This document shows, piece by piece, positions 51,971-63,926 of a DNA stretch of 64,000 nt. A program made the translations under genes and the position numbers. Positions within the stretch are counted from its first letter, which is position 1, and every line of letters starts with the position of its first letter. Source of the DNA: Gracilariopsis chorda (taxonomy: Eukaryota; Rhodophyta; Florideophyceae; Gracilariales; Gracilariaceae); contig NBIV01000090.1 of the NCBI GenBank assembly GCA_003194525.1, forward strand, positions 124,001 to 188,000. The letters run 5' to 3'. The notes under the pieces are model-generated. The model searched no databases. It was not told where the DNA came from and saw only the letters and a program-made list of their open reading frames with translations.

Positions 51971-52811
51971 TGTGGTGCAATGTGCCCTCAGGACGAGGGT
52001 ATCAAACCGTTTTTCATAACGGGATGCCGGTATCCCCGCGGTGGATAGGTTGTATATGAGTATCCGTCACCTGACGGCCCCATTAGGGGGTACCTCTGTA
52101 TAGAGGGTAATTATAGTAAACGTGGGGCGTGATGCGCCCCACTAGCGGAGTGCTCCGTGCCCACGGGCCAAGTAGCACACGTGGGTGAGCTGCCCGGCTG
52201 TGCTGGAATACTTAGTGTATTTTACTGAATGTTTTCAGATATGGTATTTAAGGTAGCGGCCGTCGCCGCTCCTCCCCAAAGTAAAACCTCAACGAGGGAC
52301 TTGGCTCTAACTTCACTGCCGGTGTACGGCTACAACTCCACTCTTGGAGGGTCCCCTCACCGCTTCCGGTGTAGTTATCCCCCTCGTCTCACGGAGGAGT
52401 GACCACCCGTTAGTAACGGTACTTGTTTCTTTATTTGTTTCTTTATTTGGTCTACTTACCCGTGTTACGGCTCATTCTACTCAGCCCTGTATCCAGGTTT
52501 GCCCCGAGGTCTCGGGATCATTTATCGTTGTCACAAGTCAGTGCTCCGCAGTGCCGCTCGTTGTTGTCCGCCCATTCTGGTCCCTGTAGATAGCCGTGGC
52601 CCGGCGCATCCAGATCCCCGGTTCTAAGCCATCCTACACACCTTTGTCTGTAAGGCAGGACGTAGTCGCCCGGAGTTGCGCCCGGCACGTGCCCACTACT
52701 CGGAGGGCTCTACGGCTGAGTTACCCCATACACGGCAGCAAGGCTGAACACCTTGAGATTTCCCGTCCGCGGTAGCGGGTGTCCTCCGTTAACTCACGGT
52801 TTGGCACCACA
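51971..52811 (+). repeat. Solo LTR, 841 bp, with perfect target duplication
   Basis: Perfect 8-bp inverted ends (TGTGGTGC and GCACCACA) and a perfect 5-bp target duplication GATAC (51,966-51,970 and 52,812-52,816). The start TGTGGTGCAATGTGCCCTCA aligns with the reverse complement of the gypsy-1 LTR, so it is the same family in plus orientation. A TATTTAAG motif near 52,245 may be the LTR promoter. Confidence 0.9.
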
Positions 52812-52816
52812 GATAC

Positions 52817-53542
52817 ATATAAAGTTGCACACTGGTACAGCCAGTGGTGAGCACAACGTCCGTAAAATAGGACTTTTAGATTCGGCCTAACAGATGGGTT
52901 CCAATAGGTGGTGGTCTCCCAAATATAGGATCAGTGAGCGGGGGAATCCTGAAAGAAGATCCGCAAGCACCAAGGGGAGAGGGAGTTCACTAGGCGGACA
53001 ATAATCTGACAGGTTCTGCTATGGAACGCGCTGGGTATCGGCGGCTTAGAAACCACACCTGGAGGATGACGTAATAGTGTACCTGATGGTGAGTATCACG
53101 AGGTTGAACCAGACGAACTAGAAAAAGCCTCGAGGGTGCTTGGTTTACTTCCTAGGAGGTGGAGCTCTAGCGGCGCACTATATACAGTTTCGCGAGCTGA
53201 CCTGGACGGAAACTATCTACTGTACCCTATAAAAATCTAAATTAGGTTTTTCTACCCAATTGAATTACAGTCCGCTGGAACGATTCCTTTGGAGTGGTGT
53301 GTTACGTGGCACCAGGTAGAATAACAAGTACTCCGTTAGGAATGTTCCGTAACAGCCCATCCTTAGGAGCATGCATAGTACCCACTGTACTACACAAACA
53401 GGTACTTTCTTGCAGTTGTTGGACGCCTTGCAGTTGCGCGCTTGAGCTACATTGGCCGCTTTTGCTCAAGATAGCGTTCAATGCTTATCCCGGAGAGAAG
53501 TGCACTGACTCTATCCCAGTCAGCCTTGAAACGCACAGAAGC
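52817..53542. other. Unassigned sequence after the solo LTR
   Basis: No supported gene. Some LTR-like phrasing but no clear ends. Confidence 0.4.
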
Positions 53543-54445
53543 TTATAGATGTAGCTGTAGGCGTGCATCAGCCGCTCGCAAACGCGCAAGTTTTGTTCGA
53601 TGGTCGGCAGTGCGCTTCGCAATATCAACGGCACGTTTTGGCTCGCGCCATTTCCAGAACCTTTTCTAATGTCATAATACAACGATCACTTGTATCAATA
53701 TAGACACAACCCAACATCTGCACATCAGAGCTCAGAACTTTGTCCCTGTATTCTGCGCAGCGCTGCATAAATAGTCTTTCCAGCTCGTCCACAGAAAGTG
53801 CATTGTCCCCGGTAGATGTAGCTAGCCGCGGCACACTCATTAAGCGTTCCGAGTCCAAAGACCACAGTCCAGCACGGCAAAACCCTGACTTGATAAAGTC
53901 TCAAGTGAAGAAAAAATAATATGCTTTACGTAGCAAGGCAGATAACAAAACATGTCAATCCCACTGTGGCAGTCGCTAAGCAAAATTTTGGCAATGATTC
54001 GATTCAAGTGGGATTTCAATGATGAAAACATACCCGTATCTAATGGCTGGGTTTTTCCGGAGGTGTGCGCTGGAACTGTTTAGACCATGATGTTGTTCTG
54101 ATGAAAAAGATCAAGTACTTCAAGCGATATGTTCGCCCGATACGCGTTTTAAATTGGAACGACCTTCCTTCCATTCGCAGTTATATCCTTTGAGTAGTCT
54201 ACAAACATGTCCGCCCATGCACGAAAGTTAATGGTGTCAACCCCACCACTTTCAGTCCTTTTAGGCACCACCGAACCGGGAGGGAGATTCGTCACTTGAG
54301 TTTCCTGGTGTGCGACGCCATCGCACAGAACTGTACGATAAGGAATACGTGTTTCTTTGAAAATGTCCAAAAGAGGGCTGAGGTCTCCAGTGGCACTTAC
54401 AACAGGCATCGTAGTCACTTTATGTTTGTAGATGAGTTTATTCAT
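53543..54445 (-). pseudogene. DDE_1 (Tigger/pogo-like) transposase remnant
   Basis: Reads from NKLIYKHKVTTMPVVSATGD through VDTINFRAWADMFVDYSKDI, then NAYRANISLEVLDLFHQN (54,090-54,150, where families have D-G-Y-x-A-H) and PAHTSGKTQPLDTGMFSSLK (54,005-54,065, the third catalytic region). In-frame stops at about 54,149 and 54,086 and a frameshift near 53,660 break it. The C-terminus ends in a charged helix (DIAKRTADHRTKLARLRAAD) with a stop at 53,543. The N-terminal half is missing. It is clearly different from the intact transposase at 44,785. Confidence 0.8.
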
Positions 54446-54552
54446 GACTTTAGTAGAATACTAAGTCTTTTGGCCAACTGGGGTAGTAGTCTACTAGGGC
54501 TTAGTAGCGGCAGAGAGCCAACCACTGGGGTGACAATCCACTGGGTCTATTA

Positions 54553-54975
54553 GTGACGCAGGCACCAACTGGCAGCGAGGCGCAATGCGCGGGCGCTATC
54601 TCAAGTCCCTACAGGTCGGGAGAACGGTAGCAAATGGCTTGGAAGCCTTTGGAGTCCTACTGGCTGCATATGGCGGCAAGAAGACGGTGAGAGTGCTTGT
54701 CTTTACACTTCAGAGATCGGCGGCACTCGACCCAACCTATATGGCTGCTGAGGCGCTCTGATCTCCGGATACTATCCTAACAAATTACATAAAATTAGCT
54801 ACATAATAAAACCTATGGCCACAGTGCCTTGGCACTAGCGCTGTCCCCTCGTATCTCCTGCATCGGCACCCAGCTTGGCCACGTGGAATATTTCGGCCAG
54901 CCATGTTCTGACCTCTGCCAGCCCAGCCCCATGGTTACTTCACCACTGTAACTGCCCAATGCTCATTCTCCTACA
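54553..54975 (-). repeat. gypsy-2 3' LTR (left boundary uncertain)
   Basis: In element orientation it starts TGTAGGAGAATGAGC right after the polypurine tract. TGACGCAGG at 54,553 is one possible other end; TGACAATCC at 54,530 is another. Confidence 0.5.
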
Positions 54976-54988
54976 GACCTCCCCCCTT
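54976..54988 (-). other. gypsy-2 polypurine tract
   Basis: Minus strand AAGGGGGGAGGTC directly before TGTAGGAG, the LTR start. Confidence 0.75.
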
Positions 54989-55124
54989 AAGATCTGACTT
55001 CCCGTCGTCCACTTCCACGTCGGTGAGCTATCCTTTTCCTACGCTGGCGTTCTTTCCTCCCGCCCAATGGGGTTGTTTTTCTCGCGTCCTCTCCCCCGAT
55101 TAAATCTCTCGCCTCCTGGTTGAC

Positions 55125-57515
55125 ATGGCCGGTCGGCCCCTCCACAGCAGGTATGGTGGCGGTACCGGTTTGCGTCCATTTGGTTGCTTGTTTGGCAAGT
55201 GTTACGTGGCCGCTACCATGCCATTGGTCACCTATGAGGGGGCCTCATTAACTATTGAGTCTCAATTGCGGGGCGCTCTTCGTGCTCCTGCATTTCACCA
55301 ACCCCTGGCGCGGACTTCCATACTTCCCTCTAGATTACCTCGTCCTTCTGGTCGCTCTTTTCTTCGCATACCGCCTTGGTGCATCCACCATACCCGCCCC
55401 TTCGGTAGATCGTGGTGCATTGCCTGGGCCTTTCAGATTCCTGACCGTCGGTCTTCCCTGGCGCCGTGTCCGCTGTGCCGGCTTGTCGATCGCGTCTACG
55501 CCATGTCCTCGGGGGCCTATAAGGGCACCCATGGCTACCTCTTGGACTATGATGGCTTCGAGCGTATCCATAGGGTGGCAATAACTGTAGACTCGACCAA
55601 AATGGCTCTGGTCCCCAGCAGCGCATATGTCCACCCCGGGGACAAGTACGACCATACTTTAGGTCGGAATCCTATGGCCGTGCAGAGTACCCATTTACCC
55701 AGTTCGGTCACCGAGTTCGTGCATTATGCTGACCAATACTTGGACGCCCGGCGGCTCGCTGCGATCCCCAACTACGCCCGTGCAAAGAAGAACTCCCAAG
55801 AGGACTCCTGGTACAACCGTTGGCTGCACCTTCCTGCTGATGCCCGTTCGGTCGCGCGTTGCCGTGCTCTGGTCCCACTGGATATGCCCTTCGTCCGCTG
55901 CCGTGAGGAGTCGGACTACCAATGGAGAGTAAACAAGCTCCTGGACTTGTATTCGATGCATGGCGACCCTAAGGCCCCCTTTCCTCCCCCTGGTCATACC
56001 CTCCTGGGGTTAGTCTGCTTCGGATCTCCATACGACCGCTTGTACTGGTTATCGAACCGGACCTATTGCAATGATATGATCCAACCCGATGGTCGTATTC
56101 GAACCAACCTCAAGTACTTCTTCTGTTGGCACCAAGTGGAATTTCACGATATGCCTCCGTCCCGCAGGTCTTCCCTATATCTCATGCTACCGTCACTTAG
56201 CACCGGACCTGAGGCTGCCATCTGGCACGTTTTCAATCTCCTTCTGGTCCTTACTCCATCCATGGTGGCCTACCACACCTATCAGCTCCAGGGGGACTTC
56301 ACTAAACGTCTCTCCTGGCTGACCTGGCAGGTTCTTTTTGCCGAATGGGCGGTGTTTTGTCTGATGGCCTTTCTGGATACCGCCCGCTATGGGGTCCAAC
56401 CTAACGTCCGGGAGGCCAATAGCCGTATCTGGAATGAGCGGGTTCTTCCCAGTCCTGAAGGCCGACTCATGCCTCTTCCGCGGCCCTTGATCCGGCTCAT
56501 CCGTGAGTTGGGCGTGCAGAAAATTGTCCGGGGTACGGAGTACGAGAGTGAAGAGGCCGAGGCCCTATTGGGTTATGTCCTTCAGGTCGACTGGGCGCAG
56601 ACCCCTGGGTTCGTTTGGTACGATTATGACACCGACACCTTCTTCCGGATCCCGTGACATCCTTTGGGCAATGATGACGGGAACGTCTACCAGGCCAAAC
56701 CATTGCTGGCTGTCCCCGTGAACGAGCCACGTCAGTCCGTGCCGGGTTACTACCCTCAGGCCATTGGGTTTCACGAAGATTGTTTTCGTCCTCCAGTACG
56801 GGAGCAGGCGGTAGTTCCTGTACCGGCCCCATCAGTAGCGCCGTCTTTCGTGCTGGCGCATGAGGTTGCTGTGGTAGAGCCCCCATAGGCGTCCATCGGT
56901 CCCTTGGTTTCCCCACCTCCTACGCCCATGACGGTTTCCACCCCTGTGGTCCTTCATCCACCTCCCGTGCCGGTCATTTCAGAGGTCATTACAATGGCCT
57001 TCGATGACCTGAAGAAGGTATGCACGTCCTTCGGTATCCTTGAACCCACTGGTATCGTAGAGGCTCTTCGTTCCGCCCATTCCTAGGCTCGCCGGGCTTC
57101 GCGGAACCACTTGCTGGTTCTGCGTAACCAAGAGGTCAAAGACGCCTTAGCGACCGTCCTGGAGGAGAACTCTAAGGTGTTGCCCGAGCGTGTAGCAACC
57201 GACCTTGATAACTGCTTTGGTCTTAACCTTTCGGACACGGAGTCCGCTGGTGGTGCCTCATCCTCTTCCACCCGGAGTCCGGCTCGCAAGTGCGCCCGCA
57301 CGGGATCCCCTTCTCAACTGGCTGCGTCGTCCTACTGGTCTTTCTTGTGGCTAGTAGTCTTCAGTAAACACTATGGTTCCGTTTTTGGCCCTTCTAGCGT
57401 CAAGGTGTGCGTGTTCTCTGTCGCGCTCCATTGGTCTTCATCCCAACCCTTGAGTACCACTAGGTCGGTTTTGAAACAAGTCCCTGGGGGTTTTGTGCAG
57501 TCTCCTTATAGGTGA
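55125..57515 (+). pseudogene. Antisense ORF of gypsy-2 (aORF)
   Basis: From ATG 55,125 a frame of 510 codons runs opposite to gag-pol to a TGA at 56,655. The same frame continues through a Pro/Val-rich part to a TAG at 56,886, then to a TAG at 57,084, and on to 57,515, so the ancestral protein was probably longer than 700 residues. It ends tail-to-tail with the chromodomain frame, like gypsy-1. The N-terminal 120 residues may not be real, because another frame is also open there. Shared landmarks with the gypsy-1 antisense ORF are APFPPPGHTLLGLVCF, EWAVFCLMAFLDTARY (56,343), QPNVREANSRIWN and LLGYVLQVDW, in the same order. The middle is Trp/Tyr-rich with hydrophobic helices (FNLLLVLTPSMVAYHTY) but has no clear transmembrane pattern. 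No known domain. Confidence 0.8.
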
Positions 57516-57774
57516 GCCGTCCGCCCTTCGTTTCTGAGGTTTTCGGCCTTGATGACCCTGGGAGGTCGGAGTTATGTGGCGTCCAAGTTGGTCATCGTCG
57601 CGGTAAACCTTCGGAAGAACTGGCGTGCAGCCAGCGAGTGGGGCGGCGTGGGAGGCGGTTCCGTGGGCGCCGTGGCCAAAAGCAGTGTTCCTATTGGGTG
57701 GAGGCGGATTGGGCCCGTGCTGGCGCAAATTTGTGGCCAGGGATACCCCTCTCCTTAAGGTCACGCTCCGTGTG

Positions 57775-57930
57775 ACCTGTTTTTGACCAATAGCGGGCCA
57801 CGAAATTATTCGGTATGTCTGACCTCGGAATCCAAGTATCATCCTTGGGCTCATAGCCATACCAACGGACTTTGTAGCGCACTTCGCCATCGTCGGTGAG
57901 CCCAGCGGAGACGATACGGTCAAGAACAAA
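57775..57930 (-). pseudogene. gypsy-2 integrase chromodomain
   Basis: FVLDRIVSAGLTDDGEVRYK, then VRWYGYEPKDDTWIPRSDI: a chromodomain with the aromatic and W-x-x-x-x-x-x-W pattern. It is linked to the integrase by roughly 120 residues and marks the element as a chromovirus. Confidence 0.85.
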
Positions 57931-58288
57931 TTCTCGTTGGTCGTCGACTTCGGCGCCCTCCGGGACGTCCATTTTGCCCAAGGGGCCGTATCCATCAGCT
58001 TCCGAAGAAACAGCAACGGGGGTCCGCGTAGCGATGTCCATAGGATCTGGTACGTCTTCAGGAAGTACCATTTCGTCCTGGGGAACGTAGCTACCAGGGG
58101 GAAGGGCCTTCTGGATCCGTGGAGACCTGTGGTTCCTGAGGGACCGTAAGGTCTTTGCCCAGTGGTTGCGTAGGGATGGAGGGTGGGATTTGGGACGAAG
58201 GGAGAGTGCGCAAATCCAATGGTTCAGTTTAAGGTGGGCGTGGCGCCAGAGAGACCCGGTCCATTGTGACTGTATTCTGGAGCCCATC

Positions 58289-59344
58289 TCAGTCGATAGT
58301 AACCGTGTTCCTAAGGGACTTAAGTACTTTGAAGGGCCCAGTGGACTTTGGCAACAGCTTATTGGTGAAGCTCTCGTCCTCGGGCTTTTCCTTCGGTGTT
58401 CTGTCCGAGTGGACATAATCTCCCACGGCCACTTGCGGTGTAAACCAAACGGACCGATCGAAATCGGCCTTATAGCGCGCTTGTACTTTGTCCAACGTGG
58501 TCTGTGCGGCCTTCAAGATAGAATCAATTCGCTTCCACGAATACAGTTTGGCCTGGGCGGGAGTCATTTTCTCCGTTATGTCCTGAGGTGCTCCTAAGTC
58601 CTGTACGTCAACCATGTACGGCGAAGGGGCACGTACGAGGGTGAAGTCAAAAGGAGTTGTACCAGTAGACTTATGCACTTGATTATTATATGCATAGAAC
58701 AGCGGCTGTAAATAGTCATCCCAGTCCAATTGGTGCTCGGAAACGTAGTAAATTAGCTTCATGGTCAGGGTTCGGTTAAAACTTTCGGCTTTTCCATTGG
58801 TCTGAGGATGGTACATGGTGGTGAGGAGATGTTTTAGACCTAAGGCCGAGCACACGTGCTCAAAGAATTTGGAGATAAACTGAGAGCCATTGTCCGTAAG
58901 GAGATAGAGCGGCTGTCCATAGGGATAAATCCCATGGACAAGGAAAGCCATGGCGACGTCCGTGGCGGTTGTTGATTTGAGTGGAATTGCTTGGGTCAAC
59001 TTGGTAAATCGATCGGTAATCACCAATATAAATCGGTTGCCGTGGGTCGACTTCGGAAATGGCCCTATCATATCCATAGCAATGAACTCCAAAGGCCCGG
59101 CCGCTGGGAAAAACTTCAGTTTCCCTTGATTTACCGCTCTTGTCCCTCGGATCTTTGCGCATTCTGCACAAGTCCTTGCGGTCTCCATTATTTCATTGGC
59201 CATCAGGGGCCAGTAAAAGTATCTCCTCAGGGTCTGATACATCTTAGTCCCCACAGGATGGCCAGCCAGCCTCGGATAGTGCGCGAGGTAACGAAGACGT
59301 GCTCGTAAGGCCTTAGCAACTACCCACTGTATCGCCCCGTCCAA
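58289..59344 (-). CDS. gypsy-2 integrase, catalytic residues intact
   Basis: 351 codons of an uninterrupted frame. It has the HHCC zinc site (HYPRLAGH, then CAECAK), the DDE core (AMDMIGPF, LLTDNGSQF and NGKAESFNRTL) and the C-terminal domain (VAVGDYVHSDR, TGPFKVLKS). Integrase joins the new DNA copy to the chromosome. It is part of the pol polyprotein, with a stop at 59,369 separating it from RNase H, so the element as a whole is probably defective. Confidence 0.9.
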   Translation of the reverse strand: MDGAIQWVVAKALRARLRYLAHYPRLAGHPVGTKMYQTLRRYFYWPLMANEIMETARTCAECAKIRGTRAVNQGKLKFFPAAGPLEFIAMDMIGPFPKSTHGNRFILVITDRFTKLTQAIPLKSTTATDVAMAFLVHGIYPYGQPLYLLTDNGSQFISKFFEHVCSALGLKHLLTTMYHPQTNGKAESFNRTLTMKLIYYVSEHQLDWDDYLQPLFYAYNNQVHKSTGTTPFDFTLVRAPSPYMVDVQDLGAPQDITEKMTPAQAKLYSWKRIDSILKAAQTTLDKVQARYKADFDRSVWFTPQVAVGDYVHSDRTPKEKPEDESFTNKLLPKSTGPFKVLKSLRNTVTID

Positions 59345-59368
59345 TGGTGACCTGCTACATAATATGCC

Positions 59369-61983
59369 TCAGCGGTCATAATCAAACAGCGACCCAGGGG
59401 TCCCTACTTTCTCTCCTATGAGGGCGCAGTATTCGTTCTGGGCCTGAAGGAATTCCTCGAGGGGTATTGGCGTAATATCCGCGCTTTCCGACTGGGCCAT
59501 ATGGATATCCGACGGTGGATCTTCCCAGTCCATGGCGCATAAGATCGCTGCGCCGTGTCCGTCTGTCCATTCGGCCATTCTCACCTCAGCAACACGTGGT
59601 TCCTCTCCCTCGTCATCAGTGTACTGTGGACCGTCCCAGATGGTGGGAATCTCATCGTCCAGGGGAGTTTGGTCCGTACCATCGGTCAGGATGCGTGACA
59701 GCGCATCTATGGCCTAATATTTCAGCCCTGGCCTATAGGCCACTTCGTAATCGAATTCGGCCAGGCGCAATCTCCATCAGGCCAGACGGGAGGATGCGTC
59801 CGTCAAGTTCAGTAACCAGCGGAGGGAGTGGTGATCTGTCCTAATGGTAAAGCGAGTTCCTTCCAAATAAGGCCGAAGATGGAGCACTGACCACACGATG
59901 GCCAAGCATTTCTTTTCCGTGGTGCTATAGTTCCTTTCGGCCTTGGTCAGGGACCTACTCCAGTAGCCAATTGGGCGATAATCCTTAGGCGACTCCTGCT
60001 CTTGTAGAAGGGCACAGCCCACTTGGGTCGCGGATGCGTCCGTATCTAGGATATACGGTTTATTGGCCTTGGGTAGCGCCAAGCCCGGCGGATTAACCAA
60101 ATGGTTCTTGAGTTTCTGGTAGGTCTCATACTGCTCGTCCTTGAGGTCGTCAAATTCCGAAGGGGTCCCTTTCTTCAGCATCTCATTGAGAGGTGCTGCA
60201 AGTTTCGCGAACCCTGGGACAAACCTACGGTAATCATTACAAAGGCCAAAGAAGGAGCACAATTCCGTATGGGTCCTATGGGGTTGTCCTTCCCGTATGG
60301 CCTTTGTTGTAACTTGGGCCACTTGGAGTTTACCCGGCAGGACCACATGGCCAAGGTAGTCCACGGAGGGCTGGAAGAAGAAACACTTCGTCAATTGCAA
60401 TGTGACACCAGTCTGCTGGAGTACCTAAGGACTGCCTTCAAATGTGCGAAGTGTTCCCTGATGGACCTGGAAAAGATGATCACATCCTCTAGGTAGACCA
60501 AGGTGAACTTCCATTTGACCCTGGACAGGATGATGTCCATGGCCCGCTGGAAAGTAGCTGGCGCATTCACAATACCAAAGGCCATCCGTGTAAATCAGAA
60601 TAATCCCTCGTGGGTCGTAAAGGTAGTCAGCGACGTCGCCTTGTCGTCCATGGGAACCTGCCAATGCCCACAATTGGCATCCAACGTTGTGAAAATTTGC
60701 GCGTCCCCAAGGGAATCTAAGCACTCGTTCATCCAGGGGATAGGATAAGTATCCCTTTTGGTCACCGCGTTTAGTTTGCGGTAATCAATACAAAACCGTA
60801 CGGTCCCGTCCTTCTTGGCCACTAGGATAAAAGGGCAAGCCCATTCGGCCTCAGTGGACGGTGCACGCTCAATGAACCCAGCGGACTTCATTTCCTGCAC
60901 CTCCTTGGGTACCACCACTCGTTCTTTTAGGCCAGTCCGATATGGGTGCTGATATTGGGGCGTGGCCCCGTCCTTAAGGTCAATTCGATGCCTTGTGGCA
61001 TCGATCTCGCCCAGCTTTCCACTCCACATGCTAGCGAAGTCCTCGAGGAGATCAATGACTTGTTTCGTATGTGGTTTAAAGTCATCGCCAAGTTTGACGT
61101 CGTTTTCCCAATTGGCTGGTGGTTTGCCCCCAGGAAGCAACTTTTCCGCATCAATCTCCATAATGGCCACAGGATCAGGCATAGATATCCCCACCACTGC
61201 ACCCTTGGGTAGCCTTGTAGGCTTGTCACGTACGTTGCTCATGGTGACTGCAAAGGGCCGGTTGGGTACCACATTCATTACTCCATTGGCCATGAGGAAA
61301 AGGTGTTTCGTTACTAACTTGGGATGGTTTTGCAACAAAAACAGACCTGAGGACTCGCATACGGTTGCAGCAGCTGCCTGGGTCATATGCGGTATGAATA
61401 TCGCTTTTGCCAGTCTGACCTTGTTGGAAATGGTCCTTGTAGGAAACGTGACCTTAGGTGGGGCAGCCTCGGGTCCAGGGCGCGAGCTCACAATCGCCAA
61501 TGGTGGTGCCCGATGGAAAGCGACCCTCTTTTGGCCAGGATAGATTGCCTTTACATATATATCAATAAAGCTCATCCCTAGAATCCCTTCTGCCCCCAGG
61601 TTCGGACATAAAAGAAAACAAGTCCTAACCTTCCGCTGACCCAATTGGACGTAAAGTGGAAGAATTCCGCGAATGTCCATCGGCCGAAGTGATGCGTTCA
61701 TTACCTTCGGTGAGTTCTTTTCCTGTATCATCCTTTCCCAGCCCAATGGTAGGACCTTCGGATGTACCAGATTGGGGCCTGCTCCAGTATCCAATATGGC
61801 CGTAAACGTCCTTGTGGTATTGGCCTGTAGTCCCAAGGTTCCCTGTGCCTTGTATTTATCCTTCCTCAGGACACAAACGGCGTCCTCCAGTTCTTCCCAT
61901 TGGTCTACAGCATACACCCGACTCGAGATCCCTGTCATTTCGTCTTCTGGTTTGTTTCCTTTCTCAGCTCCTGGGGTCTGCAA
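59369..61983 (-). pseudogene. gypsy-2 protease, reverse transcriptase and RNase H
   Basis: The protease site is AILDTGAGPNLVHP (about 61,790). Reverse transcriptase has VRFCIDYRKLNAV and FTTLDANCGHWQVP. A TGA interrupts it at 60,595 just before MAFGIVNAPATFQRA. The catalytic motif reads YLED in place of YLDD. A frameshift near 60,400 leads into RNase H (YILDTDASATQVGCALLQ, ERNYSTTEKKCLAIVW, RTDHHSLRWL), with a further stop at 59,777. Order and spacing are normal for Ty3/gypsy. Confidence 0.92.
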
Positions 61984-62307
61984 GTCCGATGGTTTGAGGC
62001 GGAAGTTATAAAAGGGAAGACACGCCTCTATGCGTCCCTCTGGTCCTTTTACTGCGGCGTGGGCACCGCAAGATCGCCCTGTCCGTCCAGGTATTCGACG
62101 CTATCCCTTGGGTTTTCAACCATGCTGACCCCAGGCTGTTTCGCCGGTGTGGTCAGGGGAGTCGTATAATTTGAGCTCCCTGGCACTCCAGTGGTCCTCG
62201 GAGGGAAGGTCCTACAGAAGTAACCCTCGGCTCGACGCACCTGATAGTTCTCCTCCCTTCGCGCCATAATTCCCTTGCGGATGTCCTCAAGCATATACTT
62301 TATGCAG

Positions 62308-63926
62308 TCACACGGCCGGGCCGTGGAAATACAATTTTAACAGGCCTGATTGGACTTCGTAATGACGTCGTTTCTGGGGGCAATCGGAGAATAACGGGGT
62401 GTCACCGGGGTCGATGGGGTGGTCGTTCCTGATGAAAAGGCCGATGGTGCTCCTGACGGAGCTGACGAGAAGCTCACCACAAGGGCATCTGCGGTGTCTG
62501 AATGTCCAAAGGCCGAGTCCGAAACCGACGGGGACTCTACCATGTGCGCTCTCACTCCTCTGGTCAGGGGTCTTGCGCAATCCCCAGTATCCACGCCACA
62601 TGTTTGACGGGAAGTCGTATAGGTCTTGCCGTATCCTTCGGAATACGTCACCAGTTGACGCAGCGTCAAGTCCGGATGGGCGGTGTGGTGGTTTCGGACA
62701 TGAGTCCGTATCGCAGGGAGCAATCCCGCGATAAAATGTCGCTTCAGCCGACCCTCGGAGAACACATTCCCACACCTGCGAGCTCTAGTCCAAAGTTGGT
62801 CAGCGTAATCCGTTTCGGACATGCTGGAACTCTGGTGGTATCCAATTACGTCCTGATATGCATCCATTATATGGTCATCAGTCGCATACGTTTCCAACAG
62901 GTAGTGAACAACCTCTGGATAGGTCCTTAGGAGCTCCCGATCTCGGGCATCAATGGGGTTGGCCGAACAGAAGATCTTGGCAACCACTTAGTTTTTCGCT
63001 TGTCCACTTAGAAAAACTGGAAGCAATAAAGCCCGCTCCTTCATGGACACCATTCTGGTCACAGGACACTTGGAACGAGCTCAAGAACCTAAGGACTGTA
63101 ATGGGATCCTTCCCAGAAAACTTGTACGGGACGGTCAGTTGCATTCTCTTCGCCCACCTGGCAATCTTCTTGGCGGCCGAACAGGTGTACCGCGTGAACC
63201 GATCTATCAAACGGGATTTGTTCACGCCTAAGACCTTCTGGAAAAGCTCATTAGTGGTGACCAATGGTTTGAGGCGCCGAACACCCGCCTCATCCGTATC
63301 GGTATCGGAGGATTCCGACGAGTCCGAATGGTCATCGCTCGAGTCTGAGTGGTGCCTCTTCCGATGGTTCGTACTCGAATTACGCCTTCGGCTGCGTCTC
63401 TTCGTCCTATGGGTCTCGGTATCTACGAGGTCCTTTTGGGCGAGCTCTTCATCGTCCTCGAGGGACTCGTCGGCGTACTGAACGCCGTGTTGTCCATTGG
63501 TCTTATCTCCTGCACGGCTTCTTTGCCTCTGGAGTCTCTCTTCTCCAGGCGGTATATAACCCAATGGGCCTTTCTGTGCTGTACCCAGGCGAGGGGCTTT
63601 GCTGTACCCAGGCGAGGGGCTACTTCGATAGCTGCTCCCTGAGGTCCGGTGTGTGTTGACCGATGGAAATCCAATGGTAAACTTTGAGAAACAGCCCGAG
63701 GGCTGTGAAATGTGCCTGCCTGGCCGGTGATTTCCCCTTGGATGGTCGTGGCAATAGACTCTACGAGGACATCTGATTGCACAACCTGAGGAACCAGTTG
63801 GTCTGCCAGAGAGGAGAGGCGCTCCCGTAATACTCTATCCAGTTGTTCCCTAAGAAACTGCTCGACTTGGTTTTCGCACCAAGAGCGGAGTTGCAGCCAT
63901 AGAACAGCTGCGACATCATCCACCAT
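62308..63926 (-). pseudogene. gypsy-2 gag
   Basis: Three frames cover it. 63,926-63,423 is the N-terminus (WCENQVEQFLREQLDRVLRE). 63,564-62,950 has a Ser/Arg-rich linker, then the capsid start (GVNKSRLIDRFTRYTCSAAK, PYKFSGKDPITVLRFLSSF). 62,987-62,337 has the capsid end (PEVVHYLLETYATDDHIMDA, FIAGLLPAIRTHVRN). A zinc-knuckle remnant (NCISTARPCDC, His replaced) lies near 62,310. The true gag start may lie beyond the window. Confidence 0.85.
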
